53,176 nt of DNA, from the NCBI RefSeq assembly GCF_900101885.1, contig NZ_FNAN01000034.1, positions 1 through 53,176 of the forward strand, written 5' to 3'. Position 1 is the first letter of the stretch, and each line of letters opens with the position of its first letter. Of the stretch, positions 8,426-17,668 are shown piece after piece. The DNA is from Dyadobacter soli. GTDB lineage: Bacteria > Bacteroidota > Bacteroidia > Cytophagales > Spirosomataceae. The notes under the pieces were generated by a model, which saw only the letters and a list, made by a program, of their open reading frames with translations, searched no databases and was not told the DNA's origin. Position numbers and translations under genes: made by a program.

Positions 8426-10665
8426 ACCAATTCGGCTTCCATTTTGGTGACCTCCTCAAATGCTTCGAGCACGCTCAAATGGGAGATCAGGTAGGCCAAT
8501 GTGCTTTCTGCGCCTTGGTTTCGGTTCACGCCCGTGCTTTCCAGCCCGTCGCAGCAACCTTTTGTTTCAAAATCGTAAAGGCTTACCCTAAGGTCGTTTT
8601 CACCCAAAAACCACATAAAACAGGTATATAGCTTCTGAATGTAAGACTGATCATTAGTAAGCCGGAAAGCTTGATGGAACATTAATACCATGGCAAGCGC
8701 ATCCAGCGGTTGCTGGGCAAACATCGACTGCTCGCGGTCTCTGCCGTACCAGTTCTCGTTGCCGACAACCGACAAATAGCCGTTCCGAAGCGTCACATCC
8801 GAAAGAAAATTCATACTTTCAATCGCTACCTCAGAAACTCGGGCATCATGCAAAAACTCGGCTGAATGAAGGAGCGCCAAAGGCAGAAATGCATTGTCAT
8901 AGGCCAGTAGCGATTCAAACCATTGCCAATCATTGCTGCGGTGGATGTCATATTCCGTAAGAAGCCTGCCGGTCAGGATCTCCAGTATTTTGAGCATGCC
9001 TTCGTCCGTCGGACTACTTTTCAGGTAATGGCATATCCCGACGATGGTGTTAGCAATGCTTCGGATAGATCTGAGACTTGTAAAATTCGGCACAGCGTCA
9101 AAGAAAATCTCCCGGCCGGTTTGGTAATAAGCGTCATTAGGCGCATTACCGAGCAGATAGCCCAACGACCAGATGGTACGTCCAAAAGAATCCTCTGACC
9201 CCACTTCATCCAGAAAGTTTCGATTGAAGCTCAGGAAGTTCCGGAACATGCCGTCCTGGGTCTGCATATAATTGATGTAGCTCAGATAGGTGGGCGACAA
9301 TTTCAAGGCGAGCGGATGCTTGTTTCTTTTGTAGGTCATCAACACCATCAATAAGGCCCTCGCATTATCATCCAGGCAATATCCTTCTTTCAGGTTGGGG
9401 ATTCCGTATTTGGCGTGTTGGATAATGCCGGTGTCGTCGGTGAGGCGCTGCACATGATCGAGCAGGAACGGCGGAAGCGTAAGCGGGTCCAGAATCATCG
9501 GATTGCCCGATTCAATTTCCAGTCCGATTTTCGTTATTGACCCTGCCAATTCCAGATATTTTTCCCCGATTTTCGGCCAGGTGATTTCGCGGCCATAATC
9601 AAACGCATTCTTCCGGAGTTGCTGCATCTGCTCGGGATGGTCCAAGAGCTCAAGGAGTATCTCGGTAAGTGCCGACGAGTCGTGGAAATTGAACAGACGG
9701 CCCCTGCCATCGGCGAGCAGTTCTGCCGCATGCCAATAGGGTGTAGAGATCACCGCATTACCGGCGCCGATGGCGTAGGAAAGCGTTCCGCTGGTGATCT
9801 GGGCCTCGCTGGTATAAGGGGTGATGTAGATATCGGAGGCCGAGAGGTATTTGAAAAGCTCGGACTGACTTATGAACTCGTTCAGAAACACGACATGCTT
9901 TTCAATGCCCAGCTGTTTGACCAGGCCTGCAAGGAAGACACGGTATTCTTCCCCGGCATGCCTGACTACGTTGGGATGTGTTTTTCCCAGCACAATGTAG
10001 ACAAGCTGCGGATACTTCTTCACAACCTCAGGCAAGGCCTTCAGAACAGTCTCAATCCCTTTATTGCGCCCGATAAACCCGAAGGTCAATAGGACCTCTT
10101 TGGAGGAAAGTCTGAATTCTTTCTTAGCCAGAAGCTGGCCAAAATGTATGTCCGGCACGCCATGTGCAATGAGCGCGATCTTCTCTTTGGGCACCCTGTA
10201 CACATCCGATAGCATATCGACCGCGGTCTGGCTCATGACCACCACCGACTGCGCAATTTTACATATCTCGGTCATAACAGCCTTCTGATTGTAGGAAGGT
10301 GTTTTCAGGACGGTATGCAGCGTAACGATCAACGGAATTTTGAGCCGATACAATAGCGGCAGGATGTAGATGCCGTTCTGCCCACCGAATATCCCGAATT
10401 CGTGTTCGAGGATGCATAAATCGGCCCCGCTCAGGTTAATGATATTGGCCGCTTCCAGGTAATCAGTCTGCTCTTCCTGCCGGATAGTGAGCTTTACCTC
10501 TTTGGGATAATCATAATGCAGGCCATTGTCGTCAATCGCGATCACAAAGCCTTGCGAGCCACCAGCTAGGGCTTCCTCTCCGACGGTAGAATGATATAAA
10601 TTTTGGGTGAAGGTGCCAATCCCGCACTCCCTTGGCGGGTAGGTTCCTATAAAGGCAATTTTCAT
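8422..10665 (-). CDS. Two-domain glycosyltransferase (GT4 plus C-terminal alpha/alpha-barrel-like region)
   Basis: About 747 residues from ATG 10665, chosen because MKIAFIGTYPPRECGIGTF is the canonical GT4 start; an in-frame ATG at 10713 is less likely. Residues 1-380 form a GT-B fold with HEFGIFGG, LHTVLK, FGFIGRNKG and a late Glu region. Residues about 390-747 are a separate helical region (DNARALLMVL, SFGRTIWSLGYLLG, WQWFESLLAYDNAFLPLAL, GYLSVVGNENWYG) that resembles alpha/alpha-barrel glycosidase-like domains. The fusion with a neighbouring second GT4 and GH130 is a recurring Bacteroidota arrangement as far as I recall. Its substrate is unknown, probably mannose. Confidence 0.82.
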   Translation of the reverse strand: MKIAFIGTYPPRECGIGTFTQNLYHSTVGEEALAGGSQGFVIAIDDNGLHYDYPKEVKLTIRQEEQTDYLEAANIINLSGADLCILEHEFGIFGGQNGIYILPLLYRLKIPLIVTLHTVLKTPSYNQKAVMTEICKIAQSVVVMSQTAVDMLSDVYRVPKEKIALIAHGVPDIHFGQLLAKKEFRLSSKEVLLTFGFIGRNKGIETVLKALPEVVKKYPQLVYIVLGKTHPNVVRHAGEEYRVFLAGLVKQLGIEKHVVFLNEFISQSELFKYLSASDIYITPYTSEAQITSGTLSYAIGAGNAVISTPYWHAAELLADGRGRLFNFHDSSALTEILLELLDHPEQMQQLRKNAFDYGREITWPKIGEKYLELAGSITKIGLEIESGNPMILDPLTLPPFLLDHVQRLTDDTGIIQHAKYGIPNLKEGYCLDDNARALLMVLMTYKRNKHPLALKLSPTYLSYINYMQTQDGMFRNFLSFNRNFLDEVGSEDSFGRTIWSLGYLLGNAPNDAYYQTGREIFFDAVPNFTSLRSIRSIANTIVGICHYLKSSPTDEGMLKILEILTGRLLTEYDIHRSNDWQWFESLLAYDNAFLPLALLHSAEFLHDARVSEVAIESMNFLSDVTLRNGYLSVVGNENWYGRDREQSMFAQQPLDALAMVLMFHQAFRLTNDQSYIQKLYTCFMWFLGENDLRVSLYDFETKGCCDGLESTGVNRNQGAESTLAYLISHLSVLEAFEEVTKMEAELV

Positions 10666-10823
10666 TTTCGGCCGTTTGTTGATTTGTTGTAAGATAACCT
10701 TATTAAACGGCATTACCCGGGAATATTTCAGCTGACACCTAATACTTCACAGGATTTCCACGAATAAACAAAACATGTTGAATATCAAGCAAAAGGATCT
10801 ACCTTACAACAAAACTAAAAACC

Positions 10824-10937
10824 ATGTCAAAAGAAAAAAATCAGCAGAAAAGTGACAAGAAGACGCCCGCAAAAAACCTGAAAGAAAAGCGCGCGGACAA
10901 GAAGGAGAAGCGGGACAATAAGTCGAAAGGATACTAG
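10824..10937 (+). CDS. Tiny lysine-rich protein, 37 aa
   Basis: ATG 10824 to TAG 10937 encodes a very hydrophilic peptide: over a third of its residues are Lys or Arg, with Asp, Glu, Gln and Asn, and there is only one aromatic residue, the last (SKGY end). It is followed with no gap by the ATG of the transglutaminase-like gene (TAG directly abuts ATG 10938), which argues that it is translated. Such Lys-rich micro-proteins are common in this group and may bind nucleic acid or be disordered; no function is known to me. Confidence 0.5.
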   Translation: MSKEKNQQKSDKKTPAKNLKEKRADKKEKRDNKSKGY

Positions 10938-11435
10938 ATGACGCGCGTTTCAATCAAGCATAAGATAGACTACAGCTACAGTCACAAAGTACTTCTGTCC
11001 CCACACAGATTCCGCCTGGCGCCGCAGCGCTATACCCAGGCGATCATCGACGGATACAGTTTTGTTCTGCGGCCCGCCAATCGCCTATACTGGCAACATG
11101 ATGTTTACGGCAATAAAATGGCACGGGCCGATTTCGATGCGAAAACAGATTTTATGTCGGTGGAGGTTACTCTGGAAATCGAGCTGACCAGTTTGAACCC
11201 CTTCGATGTACTGGTCGACGATGAATCGCAGTACTTCCCATTTTTGTATCCTTCGATCGTTAAAAATGCTTTGCTGCCATATTTACAAATCGTAGACAGG
11301 AGTTCTGCCCTCACTGCGTTCGTTGGCTGCACCGAAAAGTTTCATGGTGAAACCCTCTCATTCTTGGTGAAACTCAATCAACATGTTAGTAACCATATCC
11401 GGTACGTTCATAGATTAGAACCGGGTGTGCAATAG
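10938..11435 (+). pseudogene. Transglutaminase-like protein, N-terminal domain only (truncated)
   Basis: 165 residues matching the N-terminal beta-sandwich of bacterial transglutaminase-like proteins (IKHKIDYSYSHKVLLSPHRFRLAP; LEIELTSLNPFDVLVDD) up to the motif RYVHRLEPGVQ. In full-length members that motif is followed by TPEETL and the catalytic Cys-His-Asp core; here a TAG comes directly after it. All catalytic residues are missing, so it cannot be an active enzyme. The break coincides with the truncated 3' end of the convergent DUF1259 gene, so one deletion or recombination event probably cut both. Confidence 0.8.
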
Positions 11436-11777
11436 CAGTACAGTATCGCTCATCAAGACCGCTGACTTTCCATCTACCGTCTTTTTGATGGAAACCCAGC
11501 CGCCAAAGCCGAAAGAAACGGGAACGTTCTCTGATTTGATCGCGATTTTCAGGTCACTTCTCGGGAGTGCGATCGTATGAACAGCCTGGCCTTCATTGTA
11601 AGTGCCTTTTTTGCCAATTGCGCTTTCTATCGCCGCTATCTCTTCGGCCGAAAGGGGCGGTGTTTTTACCGGTGCGCTGCTAGCAGTGGTATAGTAAAGC
11701 CCAGTTAACCCTGCTGTGGCCGCCATCGATGTTGCACCGAGCCATGTTCTTCTCGAAATCAGTGTTTCGTTTTCCAT
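11415..11777 (-). pseudogene. DUF1259 (LppY/LpqO-like) Tat-exported protein, truncated
   Basis: 120 residues starting with a twin-arginine signal (SRRTWLG at residues 8-14, then a hydrophobic stretch). The body reads as the first half of a DUF1259 domain (SAIGKKGTYNEGQAVHTIALPR; VSFGFGGWVSIKK; KSAVLMSDTVLL). Family members continue for another 150 or so residues after MSDTVLL, including histidine motifs. Here the frame ends after four foreign residues at 11415. The last 21 bases overlap the truncated transglutaminase gene on the other strand, placing the breakpoint at about 11430-11440. Confidence 0.75.
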
Positions 11778-11861
11778 TTTTGAAATAATGTGGTTGACAA
11801 TGCAATACTATCAAACCCATTACCTAAAAAATAGAATAAAAATAACTCGTTTGTACGGAGT

Positions 11862-12068
11862 TTACTTTTTGGCCATAGATTTCCTAAAAGCCGCCGGATT
11901 TTGCCCGGTGCATCCCGCATGGGTAAAAAGTGGCTTCGGAAATGCCAGGCTGCCGCAAATCTCCCTGATCGGAATGGCCGCTTCATGCTGTTTGAGGATC
12001 GAAAGGATGGCACGGGCCAACCCGCTGCGCCTCTGTGAATCTTGTCTTAGCGGTCCAGATCTGATATA
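11862..12068 (-). pseudogene. AraC-type HTH remnant
   Basis: After the stop of the AraC gene at 12081 the same minus-strand frame stays open to TAA at 11862-11864. It reads ARAILSILKQHEAAIPIREIC and then FTHAGCTGQNPAAFRKSM, like the DNA-binding end of an AraC/GlxA-type regulator. It has no start codon and several conserved positions of the second helix are lost, so it is called a decayed fragment of a different regulator. Confidence 0.4.
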
Positions 12069-12080
12069 CCTACAATCAAT

Positions 12081-12995
12081 TCATAAATTGAACGAAGCCC
12101 TGAATTCCAAAGGAGATTGTGAGGTTTTTGTTTTGAAAAGCTTACTGAATGACTGCGAATGTTCAAAGCCAAGTTCGTAAGCAATCTCGCTGATTGAAAG
12201 ACTGGTAGTCGACAGCTTCTCCTTCGCTTTATCAATCAGCTTTTCATGAATGTGCTGCTGGGTGGATTGGCCTGTTAGTTGTTTTAACAGGCTGCCCAGA
12301 TATTTAACAGATATATTTAGCTCACTGGCCACATACTGGACGGTTGGCAGCCCCTCTGACAGCAAATCTTCATTGTTAAAGTAATCAGCCAGAACCTCTT
12401 CCACACGATTTAAAATTTTGCTATTCGTTATCTTCCGGGTGATGAACTGGCGTTCGTAAAACCGCTGGGCGTAGGTGAATAATACTTCCAGCTGTGCCAC
12501 GATTACGTCCTGACTAAACTTGTCAATATTGGAACTGTACTCGTTTCTGATGTTATCAACAATGGAATTGATGACGGATTCTTCCTTGTCAGAAAGGAAC
12601 AATGCTTCATTTGTTGAATATCCAAAGTATTCGTACTGCTTGATCTTTTTTGCGAGCGATGTATTCCATAGAAAGTCGGGATGGATAAACAACATCCACC
12701 CACGCAGGTTATGCGGCATACCATTGTCTTCGCCCCGCAGTATTTGACCCGGAGCCAGAAAAGCCATCACACCTTCGTCAAAATCATATTTCTGCTGCCC
12801 GTAGAAAAGTTTATCGCAGCCGCGTTTCATCGAGACTACATAAAAATCAAATATGACCGAAGTAATGTCCGTATTATTGGCTAGACCTTCCAGATTTAAA
12901 ATACTGATCAGCGGGTGATGCGGTTTTGCAATTCCCGCAATACGGTGCAGCTCCGAAATGGACCGTAATCTGTATGGTTCGGAATTTTTCATCAA
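12081..12995 (-). CDS. AraC family transcriptional regulator
   Basis: 304 residues. The N-terminal part (about 1-190) is a cupin-like sensing domain (PGQILRGEDN, LRGWMLFIHPDFLW). The C-terminal part has two helix-turn-helix units: LSEGLPTVQYVASELNISVKYLGSLLKQL, then SISEIAYELGFEHSQSFSKLFK ending SPLEFRASF. It is a DNA-binding regulator, probably of the SDR and lipoprotein genes transcribed just upstream on the same strand (13018-14308), since AraC proteins often control adjacent genes. The effector is unknown. Confidence 0.9.
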   Translation of the reverse strand: MMKNSEPYRLRSISELHRIAGIAKPHHPLISILNLEGLANNTDITSVIFDFYVVSMKRGCDKLFYGQQKYDFDEGVMAFLAPGQILRGEDNGMPHNLRGWMLFIHPDFLWNTSLAKKIKQYEYFGYSTNEALFLSDKEESVINSIVDNIRNEYSSNIDKFSQDVIVAQLEVLFTYAQRFYERQFITRKITNSKILNRVEEVLADYFNNEDLLSEGLPTVQYVASELNISVKYLGSLLKQLTGQSTQQHIHEKLIDKAKEKLSTTSLSISEIAYELGFEHSQSFSKLFKTKTSQSPLEFRASFNL

Positions 12996-13017
12996 GGCAT
13001 TATTAGATTTTTAAAGC

Positions 13018-13380
13018 TTATTTAATGTTGAGCCAAAGTTCTTCCACGTTAAAACTGATCAGCGACACTTTGGTTTTAGCGGGCATTTCAACGGCTGTGG
13101 CGCTTCCGTCTCTGACAATCCGGGTGTGTTTGATCAATTCCTCAAGACTTTTCTTGTCTTCTTCTGTCCATTTACCCTCGCCAAAATCTAACACTTTTTT
13201 CTCCTCTATCCGCAACCCGTTTATTGAGTCTTTGAAGACAACAGGGTGTGCACTTTGATAGGAGCTGTCGACCAGTAAGCTGAGCGGGCTGTCTGTTTTA
13301 TTACTGATGTATACCGTTTTGGGAGGATTGCAGGATAACAGCATTATCCAGACAATCAAGATAGGACTTATAAGTTTCAT
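13018..13380 (-). CDS. Small predicted lipoprotein
   Basis: 120 residues from ATG 13380. A type II signal peptide ends in the lipobox LLSC (Cys17), so the mature protein should be lipid-anchored at Cys17. The mature part (NPPKTVYISNKTDSPLSLLVD, then a Lys/Glu-rich middle and a beta-rich end) matches no family known to me. A longer frame starting at 13404 would overlap the SDR gene; the later ATG is preferred since it begins the signal peptide. It sits between the SDR and AraC genes on the same strand, likely in one operon. Confidence 0.65.
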   Translation of the reverse strand: MKLISPILIVWIMLLSCNPPKTVYISNKTDSPLSLLVDSSYQSAHPVVFKDSINGLRIEEKKVLDFGEGKWTEEDKKSLEELIKHTRIVRDGSATAVEMPAKTKVSLISFNVEELWLNIK

Positions 13381-13393
13381 GGTGTTCTTTTTG

Positions 13394-14308
13394 TTAAAAT
13401 TCAACTTTGGCTAACGCTTTTGATATCTCCCATAATTTTAAAGAATCATCTGCATCCTCTGCTTGTACTGGTATTTTCGAGACAGCTGGGAATCCCCGGG
13501 TCTCCATCAATCTGGCAGGTCCATAATATGCGCCTCCCCGGGCATCCGGAGATGTAGCCGCATACAATGTTGGCAATGCTCCCTGTGCGGATGGCTGGAA
13601 CAAAAATGGAAGAAACGTCCGCGCCATTCCTGCGGCACTCCAGCGCCCAGCGCCTGTAATCAGCAAATTTGTTCGGGAAACACCCGGATGCGCGGCGATG
13701 CTTGTAACACCCCAACCATGCTTTTCGCTTTTCCGTTGAAGCTCTAAGGCAAACATTAGGTTCGCCAATTTGGACTGACTGTATGCTTTCCCGGGCACAT
13801 ACGCAGATTTCGATTGAAGGTCGTCAAAATTGATTTTTCCCTCCCGATTTGCTATACTCGAAACGGTCACTACGCGCGCTTCCGGCGATTTGCGTAGTAA
13901 TGGCAGAAGTTGCGCGGTCAATGCAAAGTGACCAATGTGATTTGTGCCGAATTGTAACTCAAAGCCATCGGCAGTTTCAAGCCGTTTTGGCGGCGTCATA
14001 ACGCCGGCATTGTTGATAAGAAGATCAATCGCTTGCCCTTTTGAAATCATTCTCGACGCAAATGATTTGATGGATGAAAGATCCGCCAGGTCTATTTGCT
14101 CGAAGCTCACTTTGGCGTGGGGATTAACCTCTTTAATCCTGGCGGTAGATTCCGCGCCTTTCTTAGGATTGCGTCCCATTAATGTGACATTCCATCCTGC
14201 TGACGAAAGTGCCAGTGCGTCTTCATATCCGATGCCTTCCGTGCTGCCTGTAATGATAGCTAAACCACTATTAGTTTGTGGAATGTCAGCTGTCGTCCAA
14301 TTTTTCAT
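13394..14308 (-). CDS. Short-chain dehydrogenase/reductase (SDR)
   Basis: 304 residues with the classical SDR layout: NAD(P)-binding TGSTEGIG (20-27), NNAG (99-102), catalytic Ser around 150 (VTVSS) and Y176-x3-K180 (YSQSK). An extended C-terminal part resembles retinol-dehydrogenase/WWOX-like SDRs (AAHPGVSRTNL). GRNPKK after the second strand suggests NADPH preference. The first gene of a minus-strand group with the lipoprotein and AraC regulator. The substrate cannot be told. Confidence 0.9.
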   Translation of the reverse strand: MKNWTTADIPQTNSGLAIITGSTEGIGYEDALALSSAGWNVTLMGRNPKKGAESTARIKEVNPHAKVSFEQIDLADLSSIKSFASRMISKGQAIDLLINNAGVMTPPKRLETADGFELQFGTNHIGHFALTAQLLPLLRKSPEARVVTVSSIANREGKINFDDLQSKSAYVPGKAYSQSKLANLMFALELQRKSEKHGWGVTSIAAHPGVSRTNLLITGAGRWSAAGMARTFLPFLFQPSAQGALPTLYAATSPDARGGAYYGPARLMETRGFPAVSKIPVQAEDADDSLKLWEISKALAKVEF

Positions 14309-14608
14309 TTGCGTCTGTTTCTAACGTTTTTTGTTAATACAAAAGTGGGTAACATTAAAAAAACAGATGTAGCCAAAAGTCGTATTGTTGTAGTGGAAAG
14401 TCATGTATGAGAAAAAGCCACATTCTCGGGACAGTGATTGACATCATGGGGAATCCGTAGGCTACCAGTGTTTTGACAAGCACGGGCACGAACATAATAA
14501 TATAACATTCACGAACTCGTGCAATCCGTTAGATTTACAGGCTCGATTGTTGTAGTAGATGTTTTTGTTGCAGCAGACCCAAAAGTTGCCCCTGAACAAT
14601 ATTCTGGC
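14309..14608. other. Gene-free stretch between SDR and uvrA
   Basis: About 300 bases. The part next to the SDR gene is AT-rich and should hold its promoter; the rest is downstream sequence of the uvrA-like gene. No hairpin with a T-run and no convincing gene was seen. Confidence 0.4.
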
Positions 14609-17119
14609 TCATACTGCCAGATATTTCCCCGTTTTACTTGCCGGTTCAACGGCAACAACTGCCGCGGTACCGCAAGCAACGATTTTACCACCCTCATTCC
14701 CCGCACCCGGTCCGACATCGATCACCCAATCGCTGTTCGCGACAACGTGCATGTCGTGTTCGATGATAATGACGGTATTTCCCTGATCGACCAGTTTATT
14801 GAGCTGGACAAGTAAATTGTCTACATCGGACGGATGCAAGCCGGTTGTAGGCTCATCCAAAATGTATAACGTATTGCCATGCTGGGCCCGTTGCAACTCG
14901 GTAGCCAGCTTGATCCGCTGCGCCTCGCCGCCCGAAAGCTCGGTAGCCGGTTGCCCAAGACGCAAATATCCCAGCCCAACCTGCCGGACCACATCCAGTG
15001 CACGGCTGATTGGTGGTTCAGACTCAAAAAACTCAAATGCCTCATCCACAGTCAGGGCAAGTACGTCGGCAATGTTTTTGTCTTGATAGGTGACTTCCAG
15101 CGTTTTTTCATTGTAGCGGCTTCCCTGACAAACCGGGCAGGGCGTGTACACACTGGGAAGAAATAGAAGTTCGACCATCACAAAGCCTTCGCCCTCACAG
15201 TTTTGGCAGCGCCCTTTTGCCACATTAAAGGAAAAGCGGCCTGCGTCGTATTTTCGGCTCTTTGCCATTTTGGTACTGGCAAATAATTTCCGGACATGAT
15301 CGAAAAGGCCCGTGTAGGTCGCCAGGTTTGACCGGGGTGTACGTCCGATGGGTTTCTGGTCTACCGGTATCAGTCTGCGGATTTGACTTATTCCTTCCTG
15401 GATATAACCGGTCGTCGTTTGTGGGGCTTCTCTTTGAAGAAGATCTTCTTCCTGACCCTCTGTATCCGGTATTCGCTGTCCTAATTTCTCCAAAACAAGC
15501 TCCACAAGGGCCTGACTTACCAGACTGCTTTTCCCGGAGCCTGATATGCCGGTGACGCTGGTCAACACACCTAATGGAAAGTCGGCATCCACATGCTTCA
15601 GATTATTCTGGCTTACGTCCCTGAGCCGCAGCCATCCTTTCGCCTCTCTTGCAGGTTTTTGGCTTTGATCTGCATTAAATAAATAGCGCCTTGTCACGGA
15701 CCTGTCCACTTTTTCCAATCCCTGCAATGGACCACTATAAAGGATTTCTCCGCCCTTTTCACCCGCGCCCGGCCCTACATCGACAACCCAGTCGGCATGG
15801 CGGATGATTTCGATCTCATGTTCGACGACAAAAAGCGAATTGCCGGCTGCTTTCAACCGGTCCAGCGCCCGGAGCAATGACTGTGTGTCGGCAGGATGAA
15901 GACCGGCGGATGGCTCATCGAGTACATATACTACGCCAAAAAGATTGGAATGTATCTGCGTCCCCAGCCGCAGGCGCTGCAATTCTCCCGGCGAAAGTGT
16001 GGGGGTGCTTCTTTCAAGTGTCAGATACCCAAGTCCCAGATCGATCAATACATCCAGGCGGGACAAAAGGTCATGACCAATACGTTGAAGCACCAATGCC
16101 TTTTCAGGATGCTCCTTGTCTAAGCGATCATTTTTTGAGTTAAGAGATCGAGATATGATTTCGTATAAACGCTGGATATTCAGCTGATAGAATTCCGCGA
16201 TATCCATCCCGGCAAATTTCACGGACAATGGCTCAGGACGCAGGCGCTTTCCGCGGCAGATTGGACACTGCGCGCGCAACATGAATTTGGCCACGCGCTT
16301 TTTCATCGCCTGGCTCGGTGAATTGGCAAATGTCTGCATCACATACCGTTTCGCGCCGGTAAAGGTGCCCATATAGCTGGGTTCCATTTTTCGCGCCAGG
16401 GCCCGCTGAACTTGTTCCGCATTAAGCCCGGAATAAACAGGAACAACGGGCTGCTCTTCCGTAAACAATATCCAGTCCCTGTCTTTCTGAGGCAGATCGC
16501 GCCAGGGCACGTCCACGTCGTAACCAAGCGTCATCAGTATTTCCCGCAAATTCTGCCCCTGCCAGGCTGTGGGCCATGCAGCGATGGCTTTTTCCCGGAT
16601 CGAAAGCGTGTCATCGGGAACCATTGAATGCTCGGTCACTTCATAAACAACCCCCAGGCCGTGGCATTCCGGACAGGCGCCTTCCGGCGTGTTGGGTGAA
16701 AACGATTCCGCATATACAATGGACTGACCCGGAGGATAATCTCCCGCCCTCGAATACAGCATCCTGATCAAATTGGAAATCGTGGTGACGCTGCCTACCG
16801 AGGAACGTGTGCTGGTTGCTCCCCGCAGCTGCTGCAAAGCGACAGCCGGAGGAAGGCCATCTATGCTGTCGACCTGCGGAATGGACATCTGATTAAAAAG
16901 CCGCCTCGCATACGGAGAAACCGATTCCAGGTAACGACGCTGCGCTTCGGCATACAATGTCCCGAACGCAAGTGATGATTTACCAGAACCCGAGACGCCG
17001 GTAAAAACGACCAGCGCACCTCTAGGAATTTCCAGATCCACATTTTTCAGGTTATGCTCTTTGGCACCTTGTACTTTGACAAAACCGGAGACAGGAAGAG
17101 ATTCTAGTTCTTTTGGCAT
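14609..17119 (-). CDS. uvrA: Excinuclease ABC subunit A-like protein (UvrA2 type)
   Basis: 836 residues with two ABC ATPase halves: Walker A GVSGSGKSS (about 41-49) and GISGSGKSS (about 525), signature motifs LSPGELQRLRL and LSGGEAQRIKL, Walker B VYVLDEPSAGLHP and LYILDEPTTGLHP. Zinc-binding cysteine pairs are seen at CPECHG, CPICRG and CQNCEG...CPVCQG. It is about 100 residues shorter than housekeeping UvrA (around 940), the size expected of class II UvrA2, which usually lacks the UvrB-binding region and is linked to drug or DNA-adduct tolerance. Monocistronic on the minus strand. Confidence 0.88.
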   Translation of the reverse strand: MPKELESLPVSGFVKVQGAKEHNLKNVDLEIPRGALVVFTGVSGSGKSSLAFGTLYAEAQRRYLESVSPYARRLFNQMSIPQVDSIDGLPPAVALQQLRGATSTRSSVGSVTTISNLIRMLYSRAGDYPPGQSIVYAESFSPNTPEGACPECHGLGVVYEVTEHSMVPDDTLSIREKAIAAWPTAWQGQNLREILMTLGYDVDVPWRDLPQKDRDWILFTEEQPVVPVYSGLNAEQVQRALARKMEPSYMGTFTGAKRYVMQTFANSPSQAMKKRVAKFMLRAQCPICRGKRLRPEPLSVKFAGMDIAEFYQLNIQRLYEIISRSLNSKNDRLDKEHPEKALVLQRIGHDLLSRLDVLIDLGLGYLTLERSTPTLSPGELQRLRLGTQIHSNLFGVVYVLDEPSAGLHPADTQSLLRALDRLKAAGNSLFVVEHEIEIIRHADWVVDVGPGAGEKGGEILYSGPLQGLEKVDRSVTRRYLFNADQSQKPAREAKGWLRLRDVSQNNLKHVDADFPLGVLTSVTGISGSGKSSLVSQALVELVLEKLGQRIPDTEGQEEDLLQREAPQTTTGYIQEGISQIRRLIPVDQKPIGRTPRSNLATYTGLFDHVRKLFASTKMAKSRKYDAGRFSFNVAKGRCQNCEGEGFVMVELLFLPSVYTPCPVCQGSRYNEKTLEVTYQDKNIADVLALTVDEAFEFFESEPPISRALDVVRQVGLGYLRLGQPATELSGGEAQRIKLATELQRAQHGNTLYILDEPTTGLHPSDVDNLLVQLNKLVDQGNTVIIIEHDMHVVANSDWVIDVGPGAGNEGGKIVACGTAAVVAVEPASKTGKYLAV

Positions 17120-17167
17120 GGGATCTGGGATAAAAATCAGCGTAAAAATGTATGGTCACCACGCATT

Positions 17168-17208
17168 AAAAAAAGAGGGCCTGCAATGAGCAGACCCTCT
17201 CGTTTTTT
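17168..17208 (-). terminator. Terminator of the hsp20 gene
   Basis: A 10-bp stem with one mismatch (GAGGGCCTGC / GCAGACCCTC) and 5-base loop. Read on the minus strand it is followed by a run of seven T; on the plus strand by CGTTTTTT, so it could act both ways. Confidence 0.8.
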
Positions 17209-17656
17209 AAGCTATCTCAATCAGCCTCGGGGCTTTTTGTTTGGCTTGCTCCTGTTTGGGAATCGTCAGGTGGAGTAAGCCGTTTTCATATTTTGCCGCA
17301 ATGTGCTCAACATCGACCACGTCCTTGGGAAGAACGAAACTTCTTTGGAAAGACTGGTAGCTAAATTCCCTGCGGCTGTATCCGTCCTGATCGGACTCTT
17401 GCCGCTGCTCTTTCTGAGAACTGATCGTAAGCATGTTCCCGTCCAGCTCTACCTTGAAGTCGCTTTTGGTCATCCCGGGCGCAGCCATTTCGACCTCGAA
17501 GTTGTCGCCGGTCTCACGGATGTTTACCGAAGGCACCGTTGTGCTGGTAGCTGAGTAATTATTGTTGCCCCAGTTAAAAAGTTCGCGGCCAAAGAAATCG
17601 TCGAACAGCGCTGGGAATGTTTGGGGCAGTAGCCCGTTCCTTTTGATGAGTGACAT
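17207..17656 (-). CDS. Small heat-shock protein, Hsp20/alpha-crystallin family
   Basis: 149 residues: short N-terminal arm, alpha-crystallin domain (about 40-138) with VNIRETGDNFEVEMAAPGM and the A-x-x-x-n-GLL motif (AAKYENGLLHLTIPK), and a C-terminal tail ending RLIEIA (I-x-I-like). It is an ATP-independent holdase for unfolded proteins. ATG 17656 was chosen over TTG 17662 because an AGGAGG Shine-Dalgarno sequence lies 6 bases upstream of it, rare in Bacteroidota and suggestive of strong translation. A terminator follows directly. Confidence 0.93.
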   Translation of the reverse strand: MSLIKRNGLLPQTFPALFDDFFGRELFNWGNNNYSATSTTVPSVNIRETGDNFEVEMAAPGMTKSDFKVELDGNMLTISSQKEQRQESDQDGYSRREFSYQSFQRSFVLPKDVVDVEHIAAKYENGLLHLTIPKQEQAKQKAPRLIEIA

Positions 17657-17662
17657 AATCAA

Positions 17663-17668
17663 CCTCCT
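17663..17668 (-). promoter_or_regulatory. Strong Shine-Dalgarno site of hsp20
   Basis: AGGAGG on the minus strand, 6 bases before ATG 17656. Most genes of this window lack such a site; it fixes the start of hsp20. Confidence 0.75.

Noticed and set aside
11759..12013. 84-codon minus-strand frame as a gene
   Set aside because: It is out of frame with the AraC-like remnant in the same place, which has recognisable sequence.
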